A stretch of DNA of 42,493 nucleotides from Clostridia bacterium (GCA_017483305.1 JAFULC010000002.1:1-42493), one strand, 5' to 3'. Positions 1 through 8,762 are shown, counted from the first letter of the stretch. Notes: generated by a model not told the origin, from the letters alone. Translations and numbers: made by a program.

Positions 1-15
1 GCAGAGCGCTTGTCT

Positions 16-44
16 ATTATATCACAGCCTTTTGGGTTTGTCAA
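16..44 (-). promoter_or_regulatory. Sigma-A promoter P1 facing left
   Basis: On the minus strand TTGACA (39-44) and TATAAT (16-21) are separated by exactly 17 bp, a full consensus. It reads off the left edge of the window toward a gene that is not included. Its initiation point would be near position 9. Confidence 0.8.
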
Positions 45-128
45 TACCTTTTTGAAATTTTTTTCAAAATTTTTTTCGACTTCCCATTCGCCGTGATCCT
101 TGCTTGCCGCTCTCGCGACAGCTTTTCT

Positions 129-157
129 ATTCTACCACTTTAGCCTCCCTTTGTCAA
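129..157 (-). promoter_or_regulatory. Sigma-A promoter P2 facing left
   Basis: TTGACA (152-157), a 17-bp spacer and TAGAAT (129-134) lie on the minus strand about 110 bp upstream of P1. The two promoters in tandem suggest a well-expressed gene left of the window. The rest of 1-312 is AT-rich and I see no gene in it. Confidence 0.72.
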
Positions 158-312
158 GTCATTTTTTGAAATTTTTATCATTTTGTGAAATGTTTTTAAT
201 TTCACTTTTGTCCGATTCGGTTTTATTCGACAATTTGGACAATTTTTCAATATTGCAAATGATTAATCCCCGATTTTAAGGGCAAAATATCAATAAAACT
301 CAGGAGAGAGGC

Positions 313-1008
313 ATGTTATTATCTATTTTTATCAGAACGGTCATAATATACGTAATACTTACAATAACAATGCGTATCATGGGCAAGCGTCAGCTCGGCG
401 AATTGGACGTGAGCGAATTGGTCATTGCCATATTGCTCTCGGATATCGCATCACTCCCTATCACTAACGCGGAGAAGCCGTTGATGCATGCGCTGATCCC
501 CATGCTTACTCTCGCGGCACTCGAGATACTCTCATCTACCCTTATTCTCAAGTCCCCTCTTGCAAAAAAAGTATTATCCTCCAAGCCGTCCGTTATAATA
601 GCGCGCGGAGTAATCGACAGAAAAGCTATGAAAAAGGTTCGCATATCGCTTGAGGAGCTGATAAGCCAGATCAGACAAAACGGAATATACGATCTTGACG
701 AGGTCGACTACGCCATTTTGGAGGAAAACGGAAAAATGAGCATTATTCCCAAAAGCCGTTACCGTCAACCCGACCGCACCGATCTTCACCTGCCTGACGA
801 CGACAGCGGCGTGATGCACCTGCTTATCTCGGACGGCATTATAAACAATCACACCCTCCGTATACTCGGCAAGGATGAGCCCTGGGTGATACGCAAGCTA
901 AACAAGAGCAACTGCGCCTTAAAGGAGGTCTTTTGCATGACCTGCAACGACAAGGGAGAGATATATATAATAAAAAAGGATGGAAGAATCATCCGTCCGC
1001 ACAAATAA
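313..1008 (+). CDS. YetF/DUF421 family membrane protein
   Basis: This 231-residue protein has hydrophobic helices in its first 80 residues (about 5-22, 33-50 and 60-78), followed by a soluble domain. The early segment MRIMGKRQLGEL followed by SELVIAILLSDIASLPI is the hallmark of the DUF421 family (YetF, YdfR, YrbG of Bacillus). The C-terminal part, including a stretch of the form SLEELISQIRQNGIYDLDEVDYAILE, is the conserved soluble half. The ATG is preceded by AGGAGAG at good spacing. Family members in spore formers are linked to the spore inner membrane and to wet-heat resistance, but the molecular role is not settled. The gene stands alone, convergent with the next gene, and both share the terminator at 1011-1046. 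Confidence 0.88.
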   Translation: MLLSIFIRTVIIYVILTITMRIMGKRQLGELDVSELVIAILLSDIASLPITNAEKPLMHALIPMLTLAALEILSSTLILKSPLAKKVLSSKPSVIIARGVIDRKAMKKVRISLEELISQIRQNGIYDLDEVDYAILEENGKMSIIPKSRYRQPDRTDLHLPDDDSGVMHLLISDGIINNHTLRILGKDEPWVIRKLNKSNCALKEVFCMTCNDKGEIYIIKKDGRIIRPHK

Positions 1009-1010
1009 AG

Positions 1011-1046
1011 CAGAAAATCTCCGCCGGGATCGGCGGAGATTTTCTG
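1011..1046. terminator. Bidirectional terminator
   Basis: A perfect 14-bp stem (1012-1025 with 1032-1045) and a 6-nt loop carry A and T runs at the ends, so it can serve yetF on plus and the Cys-Ala tail gene on minus. Confidence 0.85.
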
Positions 1047-1075
1047 TTATTGACCGTTTTCTAAAATCACCGCGG

Positions 1076-2152
1076 TCAGCTTCTTTCATCTTTCGCGGAT
1101 CTTCTGAAATACCGTTTTCCGTATGTGTCCTTTTGGCTGCATCCTGCCCTTCCGCCCCCGGCGCAAGCACAGGCACACGCGCAGGCACAGGCACAACCGC
1201 CGCTGCCACCTCTTCCGTGTGAGTAATGATGTCCACCCGTAGAGCCGTAGCTGTTCGATGCAGTACGGTAAAGAGGATTCACCCTTCCGTAAACGTGCAT
1301 GTGATAGCCGTATCCGCGAAGAAATCCTCTGCCTCTGCCATAGGAAACGTAACTGTCGATGATCATAACCTCAAAAATGATCGGAATGATCGCTATCAAA
1401 CCGCACATAAACGCGACCGATATCTTTTGTGAACGCATACCGTCATACGCTTCTCCGCCGTCAAACGCCGTGTAAGGTACGTAGCTTCCGCTAAAGGTAT
1501 CATTCAAATAAAATACTCTGATAGTTTCGTATCCGCCGCACTTAAGGCTGCCCGACCACACGCCCCAGCCGTCCTGCTCGTAATGTGCATTATTGCTGCT
1601 GTCGCCGTCGCCAAGCCACCATTTAAACGTGTAGCTCTCAATCGGTGTTTCATTAAACCAACCGGGAACGAATTCAAAAATAACCTCGTCGCTGTCGTAG
1701 TAGCCCATTATCTTTTTCTGGTTTACCTTAAATGAGAATCTCAAGGTGTCGCCGCCCCAGTATTCATCTGTGAAATGAATACGCGTGCTGCAGTAGCCGT
1801 CATCGATATAGGCTTCTGCCATACGTATATTTTTGCTCAATGAGTCCTTATATACCGTAAAGCTTTCATTCGCCATACCTATCTCGACCCAGGTAAGAGG
1901 CTCGTCCTCGTCAAGCGCCGTCCAAAGTATATCGTAGGTAATGTCAAGCGAGCCATCGGGCAGCGGAGTGACCGTCACGTTATATTCGTCTATTCTGTCC
2001 TGAGGCGTTGGTTGGAAGAAGATCGCGACAAGCACTAAAACCGCCTGAACAATAAGACAGAAAACAAGACCGACAGTATTTGATACGGGAAATTTGCGTT
2101 TTCTGCGTATAGTTTCGGGGGAATACGGATCTTTTTTCTTTTTGTTAGCCAT
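1076..2152 (-). CDS. Membrane protein with Cys-Ala repeat tail, DUF2207-like ectodomain
   Basis: The protein has 358 residues. It has a basic N-terminus, a membrane helix at about 24-46, an extracytoplasmic beta-rich region resembling DUF2207 (pattern DGSLDITYDI.W), and a second helix at about 244-264. A Gly/Tyr/His-rich tail follows. The tail contains six consecutive Cys-Ala dipeptides (residues 320-331), then GGGRAGCS with one more Cys, and a basic end. With two helices and a Lys/Arg-rich N-terminus, both termini should be cytoplasmic, so the Cys tail would face the cytosol. It begins 4 bp after the stop of the radical SAM gene, so the two are almost certainly co-transcribed. My inference is that the Cys tail is the enzyme's substrate. 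A metal-binding tail is the alternative. The DUF2207 relation is judged by eye. Confidence 0.72.
   Translation of the reverse strand: MANKKKKDPYSPETIRRKRKFPVSNTVGLVFCLIVQAVLVLVAIFFQPTPQDRIDEYNVTVTPLPDGSLDITYDILWTALDEDEPLTWVEIGMANESFTVYKDSLSKNIRMAEAYIDDGYCSTRIHFTDEYWGGDTLRFSFKVNQKKIMGYYDSDEVIFEFVPGWFNETPIESYTFKWWLGDGDSSNNAHYEQDGWGVWSGSLKCGGYETIRVFYLNDTFSGSYVPYTAFDGGEAYDGMRSQKISVAFMCGLIAIIPIIFEVMIIDSYVSYGRGRGFLRGYGYHMHVYGRVNPLYRTASNSYGSTGGHHYSHGRGGSGGCACACACACACAGGGRAGCSQKDTYGKRYFRRSAKDERS
1160..1195 (-). repeat. Six tandem Cys-Ala codon pairs
   Basis: Six consecutive 6-bp units encode Cys-Ala, with mixed codons (TGT or TGC followed by GCC, GCG or GCT). Synonymous variation shows the repeat is held by selection on the protein and is not a fresh slippage product. 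Confidence 0.9.
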
Positions 2153-2156
2153 ATTC

Positions 2157-3527
2157 TCACCCCCTGACCTTTCTGAACTGACATTCTATCGCTTCCTCGT
2201 CACTCATACCGCGCAGCTTCAGGCAAAGCTCGTGCTTCCATATATCAGAAAAATCGTCGCGCAGGATATTACCAAGCCCCGAGCTCGCATCAAGCCAGCT
2301 CTGACACGGAATGACCGTGCCATCGGGCGCTATCGCCATATTGCTGAGCGCCGCTCCGCAGGAGGGAGTGTTCATATATAGCTGTTCGAGCTTCTCCTTC
2401 TCGATAAGTCCGGGCGAGGTAAAGTCTATCTCCATGCCGTTGGCATCACAAAATTCCTTTGCCGCCTTAACAATTTCATAAAGCTCGTCCGAACTAAGAT
2501 CGTAAACATCGTGCTCCTTTAGAGCACTTCCAGTGCAGATAAGTCCGCTGACGGTAACAAAGCGCACGCCCAACGACGCAACAAATTCCAGCGTTTTTAA
2601 ATAATCGGAATTAAGGCTGCACAAGGGGGTGTTTATGCTGACGTCAAGCCCCGCCGCGACTGCGCGCCTGATACCCCAAACAGTATCATCAAAATGCTCG
2701 CTTCCTACCAAAATATTATGTATCTCTGCCGAGTGAGAATACAGCGTTATCTGAATACTGTCAAGGCTTGCCCGCTTCAGCTTTCCGACAAGCTCATCGG
2801 TGAGCAAAACTCCGTTTGTATTCAGCCTGGTTATAAACCAACGAGAGTAGTCGATAAGCTCGGCTATATCCGCGCGCAGAGTGGGCTCGCCACCCGTAAA
2901 GGTTATCATTGGAACTCCGGCGCGGCGCAGCTTGTCGATCGCAAGCTTCCATTCGTCAGTGGAAAGCTCTCGGGATTTGCCAAGAGCCTGCCCTGCGGCA
3001 TAGCAAAACTTGCATTTCTGATTGCACTTCCAAACGCCCTCGCCGTCGGTCATGGCGCTGACAAGCAGATCCATTCTGTGAGGCGCACTCATATTGGGTG
3101 AATACGCCCTGATCGACAGCTTTTCGATCTCAGCTTCGGGCTTTCCGCCTCTCGCGATCTCGAAAAGAACGTCAAGCATCTCGTAAAGATCGTCTTCAAC
3201 GTTTGCTTTGCCTGCAAACGGGTAGACCCTGCACACCTTTTTGACCGTGTTATTCACGATCATCTTTTCATCCTCTTCGGTTATCTCCACGCCGTCAAAG
3301 GCATTGACCTCTGCCATAAACGCGGAAAGCATAACCGCCCAGGAGTGCCCAAGCGGCAAAATATAATAACCGTTCAGAATAACTATATGCTGCGGATTTC
3401 CGAAAAGCCGGAATTTCGGCGGAATCAGATGTATTCTCACTACACCGGGACCCTCTGGGTCAAAGGTGCAGTGCTGAACGCCGTCACGCCAGGCTCTCCA
3501 CTGTGCCAATTTGCTTTTTATGCTCAT
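2157..3527 (-). CDS. Radical SAM/SPASM-type peptide maturase
   Basis: The protein has 456 residues. Residues 168-175 hold the CxxxCxxC motif (C168, C172, C175) that binds the [4Fe-4S] cluster reducing SAM, followed by GGEP at 212-215. The C-terminal region has C390, a GxxxxC ending at C408, C435 and C449, a reduced SPASM-like set that could hold an auxiliary cluster. The first 130 residues may contain a PqqD/RRE-like precursor-binding fold; this is inference. Enzymes of this type modify ribosomally made peptides or proteins, often at Cys. From memory it resembles the radical SAM/SPASM family of the 'ACGX system' in Clostridia, whose partner has Ala-Cys repeats. The neighbour 4 bp downstream supplies six Cys-Ala pairs. 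GAGG precedes the ATG. Confidence 0.85.
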   Translation of the reverse strand: MSIKSKLAQWRAWRDGVQHCTFDPEGPGVVRIHLIPPKFRLFGNPQHIVILNGYYILPLGHSWAVMLSAFMAEVNAFDGVEITEEDEKMIVNNTVKKVCRVYPFAGKANVEDDLYEMLDVLFEIARGGKPEAEIEKLSIRAYSPNMSAPHRMDLLVSAMTDGEGVWKCNQKCKFCYAAGQALGKSRELSTDEWKLAIDKLRRAGVPMITFTGGEPTLRADIAELIDYSRWFITRLNTNGVLLTDELVGKLKRASLDSIQITLYSHSAEIHNILVGSEHFDDTVWGIRRAVAAGLDVSINTPLCSLNSDYLKTLEFVASLGVRFVTVSGLICTGSALKEHDVYDLSSDELYEIVKAAKEFCDANGMEIDFTSPGLIEKEKLEQLYMNTPSCGAALSNMAIAPDGTVIPCQSWLDASSGLGNILRDDFSDIWKHELCLKLRGMSDEEAIECQFRKVRG

Positions 3528-3560
3528 TTTTTAACCTCTTTTCCACAAGATCCCGAGCGT

Positions 3561-4205
3561 TCAAACCCTTTTTCCCTCGCAAATATCCCCAAGAGGACAT
3601 TCGGCGCACTTTGGCGAACGCGCTATACAAACATCCCGACCGAATTGCACGATCCGATGGCAAAAATCACTTTGCTCCTCGGGCACAAGACACTCCGACA
3701 TTATCCGCTCGACCTTTACGGGATCCTTAAGCTCCTCGGGGTAAAATCCGAGTCTGCCGCAGATACGGATGCAATGAGTATCCGCTACGACCGCGGGCAT
3801 TTTATATATATCTCCAAGCAGAAGATTTGCGATCTTTCTTCCAACACCGGGCAGCCTCAAAAGCTCGTCCATACTGTCGGGCACGATACCGCCGAAATCA
3901 TCGATAAGCATACGGCAGGAGCTCTTGATATCCGCGGCTTTGACACGATAAAGACCGCACGGGCGAACGATCTCCTCTATTCTCTCAAGAGGCGCATCCG
4001 CAAGAGCATCGAGCGTCGGGAACTCATAAAAAAGCTCGCGGCAGACGATATTTACTCTGGCATCGGTGCATTGTGCGGAGAGCCTCCCCATCACGAGCAG
4101 CTTCCACGCGTCCGCGCCGCCCCACTCGAGCGCGCAGGTCGCGTCGGGATATATTTTCTTTAATCTTTCAACCGCCTCGGCGGCTCTTTTTTTGTTGTCA
4201 TTCAT
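3561..4205 (-). CDS. nth: Endonuclease III
   Basis: DNA glycosylase/AP lyase that removes oxidised pyrimidines in base excision repair. The 214-residue protein has LSAQCTDARVN (42-52), the helix-hairpin-helix LPGVGRK with catalytic Lys124, catalytic Asp142 in ADTH, and the complete [4Fe-4S] motif C-X6-C-X2-C-X5-C (C193, C200, C203, C209). An in-frame ATG lies 60 bp further upstream, but the start at 4205 has AAAGGA at proper spacing and the promoter lies just before it, so this start is preferred. It is the first gene of an apparent three-gene unit with the radical SAM and Cys-Ala tail genes (gap of 33 bp). That linkage may be only transcriptional. Confidence 0.95.
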   Translation of the reverse strand: MNDNKKRAAEAVERLKKIYPDATCALEWGGADAWKLLVMGRLSAQCTDARVNIVCRELFYEFPTLDALADAPLERIEEIVRPCGLYRVKAADIKSSCRMLIDDFGGIVPDSMDELLRLPGVGRKIANLLLGDIYKMPAVVADTHCIRICGRLGFYPEELKDPVKVERIMSECLVPEEQSDFCHRIVQFGRDVCIARSPKCAECPLGDICEGKRV

Positions 4206-4236
4206 AAGGATTGTCCTTTTGTCTTTATTACTTATA

Positions 4237-4265
4237 AGTATACACTTTTCTTCTCGTTTTGTCAA
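4237..4265 (-). promoter_or_regulatory. Sigma-A promoter of nth-rSAM-tail unit
   Basis: TTGACA (4260-4265), a 17-bp spacer and TATACT (4237-4242) lie on the minus strand. The -35 box overlaps the stop codon of the upstream transglutaminase gene. Confidence 0.8.
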
Positions 4266-5266
4266 TCGTTCGCAATCAGTTTTCTTCGCAGAAGCTCAGT
4301 ATCCTCCGCGTCGGCTCTGCCGTCGAGGTTTATGTCGGCGCAGAATCGGCAAAAATCGGGAGCTTCACCGCTCGCCTGCCACCTGCGAAGAATAAGCAGA
4401 TCCAGCAAGGTCACCTCCCCGTCGTGATCTACGTCTCCAAGAGTTACCTTGACCTCCAAAAGTCCGTCAAACTCAAAATCACCGTATTTTTCGGACGAGC
4501 ACTCGGCATCGATCGGCAAATACCAATCTCTGTGCCCTTTTTTCATCGCCGCCTCGTCGGACAGCAAAAAATGCCGTCGGCTCACGTTCTCCTCCGACGC
4601 CGAATCATCCCAGGTTACGTCCACGTGATACCACTCACCGTCAATCCTGACAATATTCCAGATATGAGTGAGCAGATCGCTCGCCGCAAAATGAGATTCG
4701 ATCCCGCACTCGCGCAAAAGAGCCGAATACAAAAGCATATAAGCCTCGCAAGTGCCCCTCCCCGTGATCAAAAAATCATATACGCCATCATTTTTCAGCT
4801 CATAGTCATATTCAAAGCCCTCGCAAATATAATCGTGCAAAAATAAAGCTTTTTCGCTATCACTCTCATAATGCTCCGCAAGTGCCGCTATCGCCCCAAC
4901 CCTTTCGACACAGTATGCAAACGAGATCTCATACTCCTCCCTTGTCATAGTGTACTGAGGGGTCAAGGTCAGCACGCATCCGTTCGTTTTGTACGAATAG
5001 CGCAGATTCCTGCCGACAAAAAAGAGATACGGGTCGTCCTTTATCACACATGAAAATATATGTAAAAGCTCGGTCGGAGTAAGCGCGAATTCCGATATGT
5101 CGATTATCTCCTCAAAGCCGTAAAATCCCTCCGTCAATCTCTCCTCTGCCGTCCTGCTTTTATCCGCACTCACTCCGAGGACGAATAAATATTGAAGCAG
5201 AGCGAGGGAGAGCAGACACGAAAGAAATCTTCTCCCCCAAAGTGCGAATTTCTTTATACCGACCAC
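4262..5266 (-). CDS. Secreted transglutaminase-like protein with dockerin
   Basis: The protein has 334 residues. A hydrophobic segment at about 14-32 is a signal peptide. The transglutaminase-like core has the catalytic triad Cys173 (GTCEAY), His201 (LTHIWN) and Asp216 (HVDVTWDD). Residues 277-331 form a type I dockerin, with two Asp-rich calcium loops (GDVDHDG and ADINLDG) each followed by a helix. Dockerins dock secreted enzymes onto cohesin scaffolds, so this is probably a cell-surface protease or crosslinker attached to a scaffold. No cohesin is seen in the window. The start is uncertain. Only a GTG at 5266 fits the frame near the GGAGG, and it overlaps that site, so a rare start a few codons later is possible. 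Confidence 0.87.
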   Translation of the reverse strand: MVGIKKFALWGRRFLSCLLSLALLQYLFVLGVSADKSRTAEERLTEGFYGFEEIIDISEFALTPTELLHIFSCVIKDDPYLFFVGRNLRYSYKTNGCVLTLTPQYTMTREEYEISFAYCVERVGAIAALAEHYESDSEKALFLHDYICEGFEYDYELKNDGVYDFLITGRGTCEAYMLLYSALLRECGIESHFAASDLLTHIWNIVRIDGEWYHVDVTWDDSASEENVSRRHFLLSDEAAMKKGHRDWYLPIDAECSSEKYGDFEFDGLLEVKVTLGDVDHDGEVTLLDLLILRRWQASGEAPDFCRFCADINLDGRADAEDTELLRRKLIAND

Positions 5267-5329
5267 CTCCGTTTACGAGCATCTCTCCCAATTATATGAG
5301 ATAGGTAAAAGCAAAATTCGCAAATTCTC

Positions 5330-5358
5330 TTGACGGAATCGGTCAATTATGATAAAAT
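5330..5358 (+). promoter_or_regulatory. Sigma-A promoter of ABC transporter gene
   Basis: TTGACG (5330-5335), a 17-bp spacer and TAAAAT (5353-5358). The -10 box lies downstream of the first in-frame ATG at 5349, which rules that ATG out as the start for this transcript. Confidence 0.82.
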
Positions 5359-5390
5359 TTATGTATTATTATGATGAAGAAGGTTGTTTA

Positions 5391-7151
5391 ATGAAAAAGA
5401 AAAGCACACTTGGAAAATTCTTGCCATATTACAAGCCGCACCTCCCCGTTATGATAAGCGACCTTTTCTGCGCCGGACTAACTACGATCTGCGAGCTGAT
5501 GCTCCCCCTGATAGTCCGAAGGATCACGGGAGCGGCGACCGAGGACATAGCCTCGCTTACGCTTGAATTGATACTTACCTGCGGAATCGGTTATCTGATC
5601 CTCCGAATCATCGATACTGCCGCGAACTATTACATGACGACGGTCGGTCACATAATGGGAACCAAGATCGAGACCGATATGAGACACGATCTCTTCGCCC
5701 ACCTGCAAAAGCTATCGTTCTCCTACTACGACAACGCAAAGATCGGAACTCTGATGTCCCGAATCACCACCGACCTTTTCGACGTCACCGAATTTGCTCA
5801 TCACTGCCCCGAGGAATTTTTCATCGCGGCTATCAAGATAGTCTGCTCCTTTATAATCCTCTGCACGATGAGCGTGCCTCTGACTCTGATCATATTCTCG
5901 GTCATCCCGATAATGATAGCCGTGCTGATCTTCTTCCGCTTCAGGATGAAGAAAAACTTTGCCGAATCGAGAAAGCATATCGGAGAGCTGAACTCGCAGG
6001 TCGAGGACAGTTTGCTCGGCATCAGAGTGGTCAAGTCCTTCGCAAGAGAGGAGCTGGAGCAGGATAAATTCGACAAGGGTAACGAAAAATTCCTCAAGCT
6101 CAAGACCGAGCGATACAAGATAATGGGCGGATTCACCTCGTCCACCCGTCTCTTCGACGGAATTATGTACATAGTAGTAGTCGCAGTTGGCGCACTGTTT
6201 ATGCTTCTGCCCGCATCTAACCCCGCGAGCATCACCGCGGCCGATTACGTGGCTTACCTCATGTTCGTCACAACGCTTCTGACCTCGATCCGCCGCATCG
6301 TAGAGTTTGCCGAGCAATTCCAGCAAGGAATGAGCGGAATCGAGCGTTTCCAGGAGATCATGGACACCGATCCTGAGATAGTCGACGCCCCGAACGCCGT
6401 CAAGCTCGAAAACGTGGTCGGACACGTTGAATTCAAAAACGTTTCCTTCCATTACGATAGCGGTGACCGCAACGTGCTTACCGCTCTTGACCTCAAGGTC
6501 AAGGCAGGCGAGAGCATCGCTCTCGTCGGCCCGTCGGGTGGAGGAAAGACCACTCTCTGCTCCCTTATCCCGAGATTTTATGACGTTTCCTCGGGAAACA
6601 TCCTGATCGACGGCACCGACATCCGCTCCGTCACCATCAACTCCTTGCGCGATAACGTGGGAGTGGTCGCACAGGACGTTTATCTTTTCTCGGGCAGCGT
6701 TCGCGAAAATATCGCCTACGGAAAGATAGGAGCGAGCGACGAGGAGATAATCGAGGCGGCAAAGCTTGCAGGCGCGCACGATTTCATCTCTTCCCTCCCC
6801 GAAGGCTATAACACATACGTCGGAGAGCGCGGAGTCAAGCTATCGGGAGGACAGAAGCAGCGCATCTCCATCGCCCGCCTGTTTTTGAAAAATCCCCCTA
6901 TACTCATTCTTGACGAGGCGACAAGCGCACTTGACAACGAAAGCGAAAAGCTCGTTCAGGAGTCGCTCGAAAAGCTTGCCCACGGAAGAACGACCTTCAC
7001 GATCGCTCACCGTCTGACAACCATCAAAAATGCCGACCGTATCCTCGTGCTCACCGAAAACGGCATCGAGGAGTCGGGCACTCACGCAGAGCTTATTTCA
7101 AAGGGCGGCATCTACAGCGAGCTGTATAGACTTTATTCGTCGGAATCCTGA
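5391..7151 (+). CDS. ABC exporter half-transporter (MsbA/YwjA type)
   Basis: A 586-residue fusion of a six-helix exporter domain (about residues 1-320) and an ATPase domain. Walker A is GPSGGGKTT near 380, the Q-loop is in VAQDVYLFSG, the signature LSGGQ is at 484-488, Walker B is LILDE at 505-509, and the switch His is in IAHRLTT. It would act as a homodimer, or with a partner, exporting lipids, peptides or drugs; the substrate cannot be read from sequence. The ATG at 5391 was chosen because AGAAGG precedes it and because the promoter -10 lies after the earlier ATG. It is flanked by two secreted transglutaminase genes on the opposite strand, with no evidence of a functional link. Confidence 0.93.
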   Translation: MKKKSTLGKFLPYYKPHLPVMISDLFCAGLTTICELMLPLIVRRITGAATEDIASLTLELILTCGIGYLILRIIDTAANYYMTTVGHIMGTKIETDMRHDLFAHLQKLSFSYYDNAKIGTLMSRITTDLFDVTEFAHHCPEEFFIAAIKIVCSFIILCTMSVPLTLIIFSVIPIMIAVLIFFRFRMKKNFAESRKHIGELNSQVEDSLLGIRVVKSFAREELEQDKFDKGNEKFLKLKTERYKIMGGFTSSTRLFDGIMYIVVVAVGALFMLLPASNPASITAADYVAYLMFVTTLLTSIRRIVEFAEQFQQGMSGIERFQEIMDTDPEIVDAPNAVKLENVVGHVEFKNVSFHYDSGDRNVLTALDLKVKAGESIALVGPSGGGKTTLCSLIPRFYDVSSGNILIDGTDIRSVTINSLRDNVGVVAQDVYLFSGSVRENIAYGKIGASDEEIIEAAKLAGAHDFISSLPEGYNTYVGERGVKLSGGQKQRISIARLFLKNPPILILDEATSALDNESEKLVQESLEKLAHGRTTFTIAHRLTTIKNADRILVLTENGIEESGTHAELISKGGIYSELYRLYSSES

Positions 7152-7155
7152 CAAA

Positions 7156-7190
7156 CAAAAAATCACTTGCCGTGGCAAGTGATTTTTTGT
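7156..7190. terminator. Bidirectional terminator
   Basis: A near-perfect stem of about 15 bp with A-run and T-run flanks sits between the convergent ABC transporter and transglutaminase genes. Confidence 0.88.
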
Positions 7191-7197
7191 TTTATGT

Positions 7198-8664
7198 CTA
7201 TTTCGTCGCAGTGACGGTCACCTCGTTGCCAAGCATCGAATATGACAGAGATTTAGCTCCAAGTGCTACGAAAATGTCATTTGAATGATTAGTGAACCAC
7301 GCGTTGAAATCGACGCCCTTGTAGCAGAACGTCGCCTTTTGTACTCCGTCCGCCTCGGCGCTGAACAGTCCTATGATCTTATCCGCGCCGTCGCTATCGT
7401 CAATGACCGCGCCTATGACGTCGTAATATCCTTTATCATCATGGTCACATTCGGGAAGAATAAAGACGCTGTCAACGGTGTGGTCATCGTCTATCTCATC
7501 AAGGCTCATATTGAAATAGTTTCTCAATATGACACCGTGAGTATCCTGATCGTCCCAGGTTACGTCGGTATATACACAGGTCTCATCATCCAGCCAGACT
7601 ACAGTCCAGGCGTGAGCAACTCCCTTCGAGTAGCCGTGGACAGTCCAAGCCCTTATCCCCGACTTCATCAAAAGCATTTGATATGCGGTCGAGTATCCGT
7701 TACAGACCGCCTCGCCGACTACCAAAGCACCGTAAGGCGTCTGATCGTGCGTACCGCGCTTGTAAATGACCATCTCCGCCACCTTGTCGTGAAGATAAAG
7801 CGCCTTATCAAACGTGCTGCCCTCGGGAACGCCCTTCAAAATCCCGTCTACAATAGCATCAAGCTCCGCTCTTTTGGCAGGAATATCATCGGTCTCAAAC
7901 AAATATTCGGGATAAAAGACCGCCATTGCTCCCTTGTCACTGGAATAAGAGCCCCCGCCCGACCACCAGAAGCATTCGGGGTGGTCGCTGAAGAAAATAT
8001 CTACCGCATTCGAAAACTTATCGATGGTTATATTCCTTGAGCTATCGAATTTTATTTCTGAAGCTGGATTTTTAGACAGAATATGATCCTCCAGCAGCTC
8101 GTAAACGTAAAGTACATCTCCCGAAATTGTGGTCTTTCCGTATGCCAATTTTGACAACTCCGACTCTTCCTCGGTCTCCTCCTCGGTTTCTACTTCGGTC
8201 TCCGCCTCGGTCTCCGCCTCGGTCTCTGCCTCGGTTTCGGTTTCAACCTCTGTCTCGGTTTCGGTTTCAACCTCTGTCTCCTGATCGGTTATGGTCTCGG
8301 TCGTTTCTTCGCTCTCGGCAGTTGTCACATCTGTATTCTCAACCGTTGTTTCATCCGTATCCGCAGATGTCGTTTCAACCGTAGTTTCGTCATCGGTCGC
8401 ACGCGTTTCTTCTTCCGTGGTTTCATCGGCAGCTTCAACCGTTGTTTCAACCGTAGCCTCTGTTGTATCATCCTCCGAAGTCTCGTCCCCGACCTCAGCC
8501 GTGGTATCAACAGTGCTTTCATCACTGTCTTCAACGTCGGTCTCCGTAGTCTCATCGGCGGAATTCAAATCCCCAAACGGAAGTCCAAGCGACGAAAGAT
8601 CGCAAGAGCACATAAGCATCGAGCAAACCAATATAAAAATGACAAAAGCAATCCTGCGCTTCAT
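7198..8664 (-). CDS. Transglutaminase-like lipoprotein with ETT linker
   Basis: The protein has 488 residues. A signal peptide ends in a lipobox-like MCSC, so the mature protein is probably lipid-anchored. Residues about 35-170 are a low-complexity Glu/Thr/Asp/Val linker (ETT, ETE and TEV runs). The C-terminal domain is transglutaminase-like, with Cys321 (AVCNGYS), His351 (AHAWTVV) and Asp367 (YTDVTWDD). It is probably a cell-wall-spanning surface enzyme whose domain is held off the membrane by the linker. AGGAGG precedes the ATG and a consensus promoter lies 35 bp upstream. The core resembles the dockerin transglutaminase at 4262-5266 but lacks a dockerin. Confidence 0.87.
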   Translation of the reverse strand: MKRRIAFVIFILVCSMLMCSCDLSSLGLPFGDLNSADETTETDVEDSDESTVDTTAEVGDETSEDDTTEATVETTVEAADETTEEETRATDDETTVETTSADTDETTVENTDVTTAESEETTETITDQETEVETETETEVETETEAETEAETEAETEVETEEETEEESELSKLAYGKTTISGDVLYVYELLEDHILSKNPASEIKFDSSRNITIDKFSNAVDIFFSDHPECFWWSGGGSYSSDKGAMAVFYPEYLFETDDIPAKRAELDAIVDGILKGVPEGSTFDKALYLHDKVAEMVIYKRGTHDQTPYGALVVGEAVCNGYSTAYQMLLMKSGIRAWTVHGYSKGVAHAWTVVWLDDETCVYTDVTWDDQDTHGVILRNYFNMSLDEIDDDHTVDSVFILPECDHDDKGYYDVIGAVIDDSDGADKIIGLFSAEADGVQKATFCYKGVDFNAWFTNHSNDIFVALGAKSLSYSMLGNEVTVTATK

Positions 8665-8697
8665 TTTGCCACCTCCTGCAAATTCTTATCTACCTTG

Positions 8698-8726
8698 ATT
8701 ATACCACTTTGCTTTTACGTTGTCAA
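8698..8726 (-). promoter_or_regulatory. Sigma-A promoter of transglutaminase lipoprotein gene
   Basis: TTGACA (8721-8726), a 17-bp spacer and TATAAT (8698-8703) on the minus strand, a full consensus match. Confidence 0.85.
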
Positions 8727-8762
8727 CAATTTGTTTTATCAATCTTAATCCTCACAAAGCCG

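Noticed and set aside
5349..5390. Earlier ATG of the ABC transporter frame
   Set aside because: The promoter -10 box (5353-5358) lies downstream of it, and the ATG at 5391 has a proper ribosome site.
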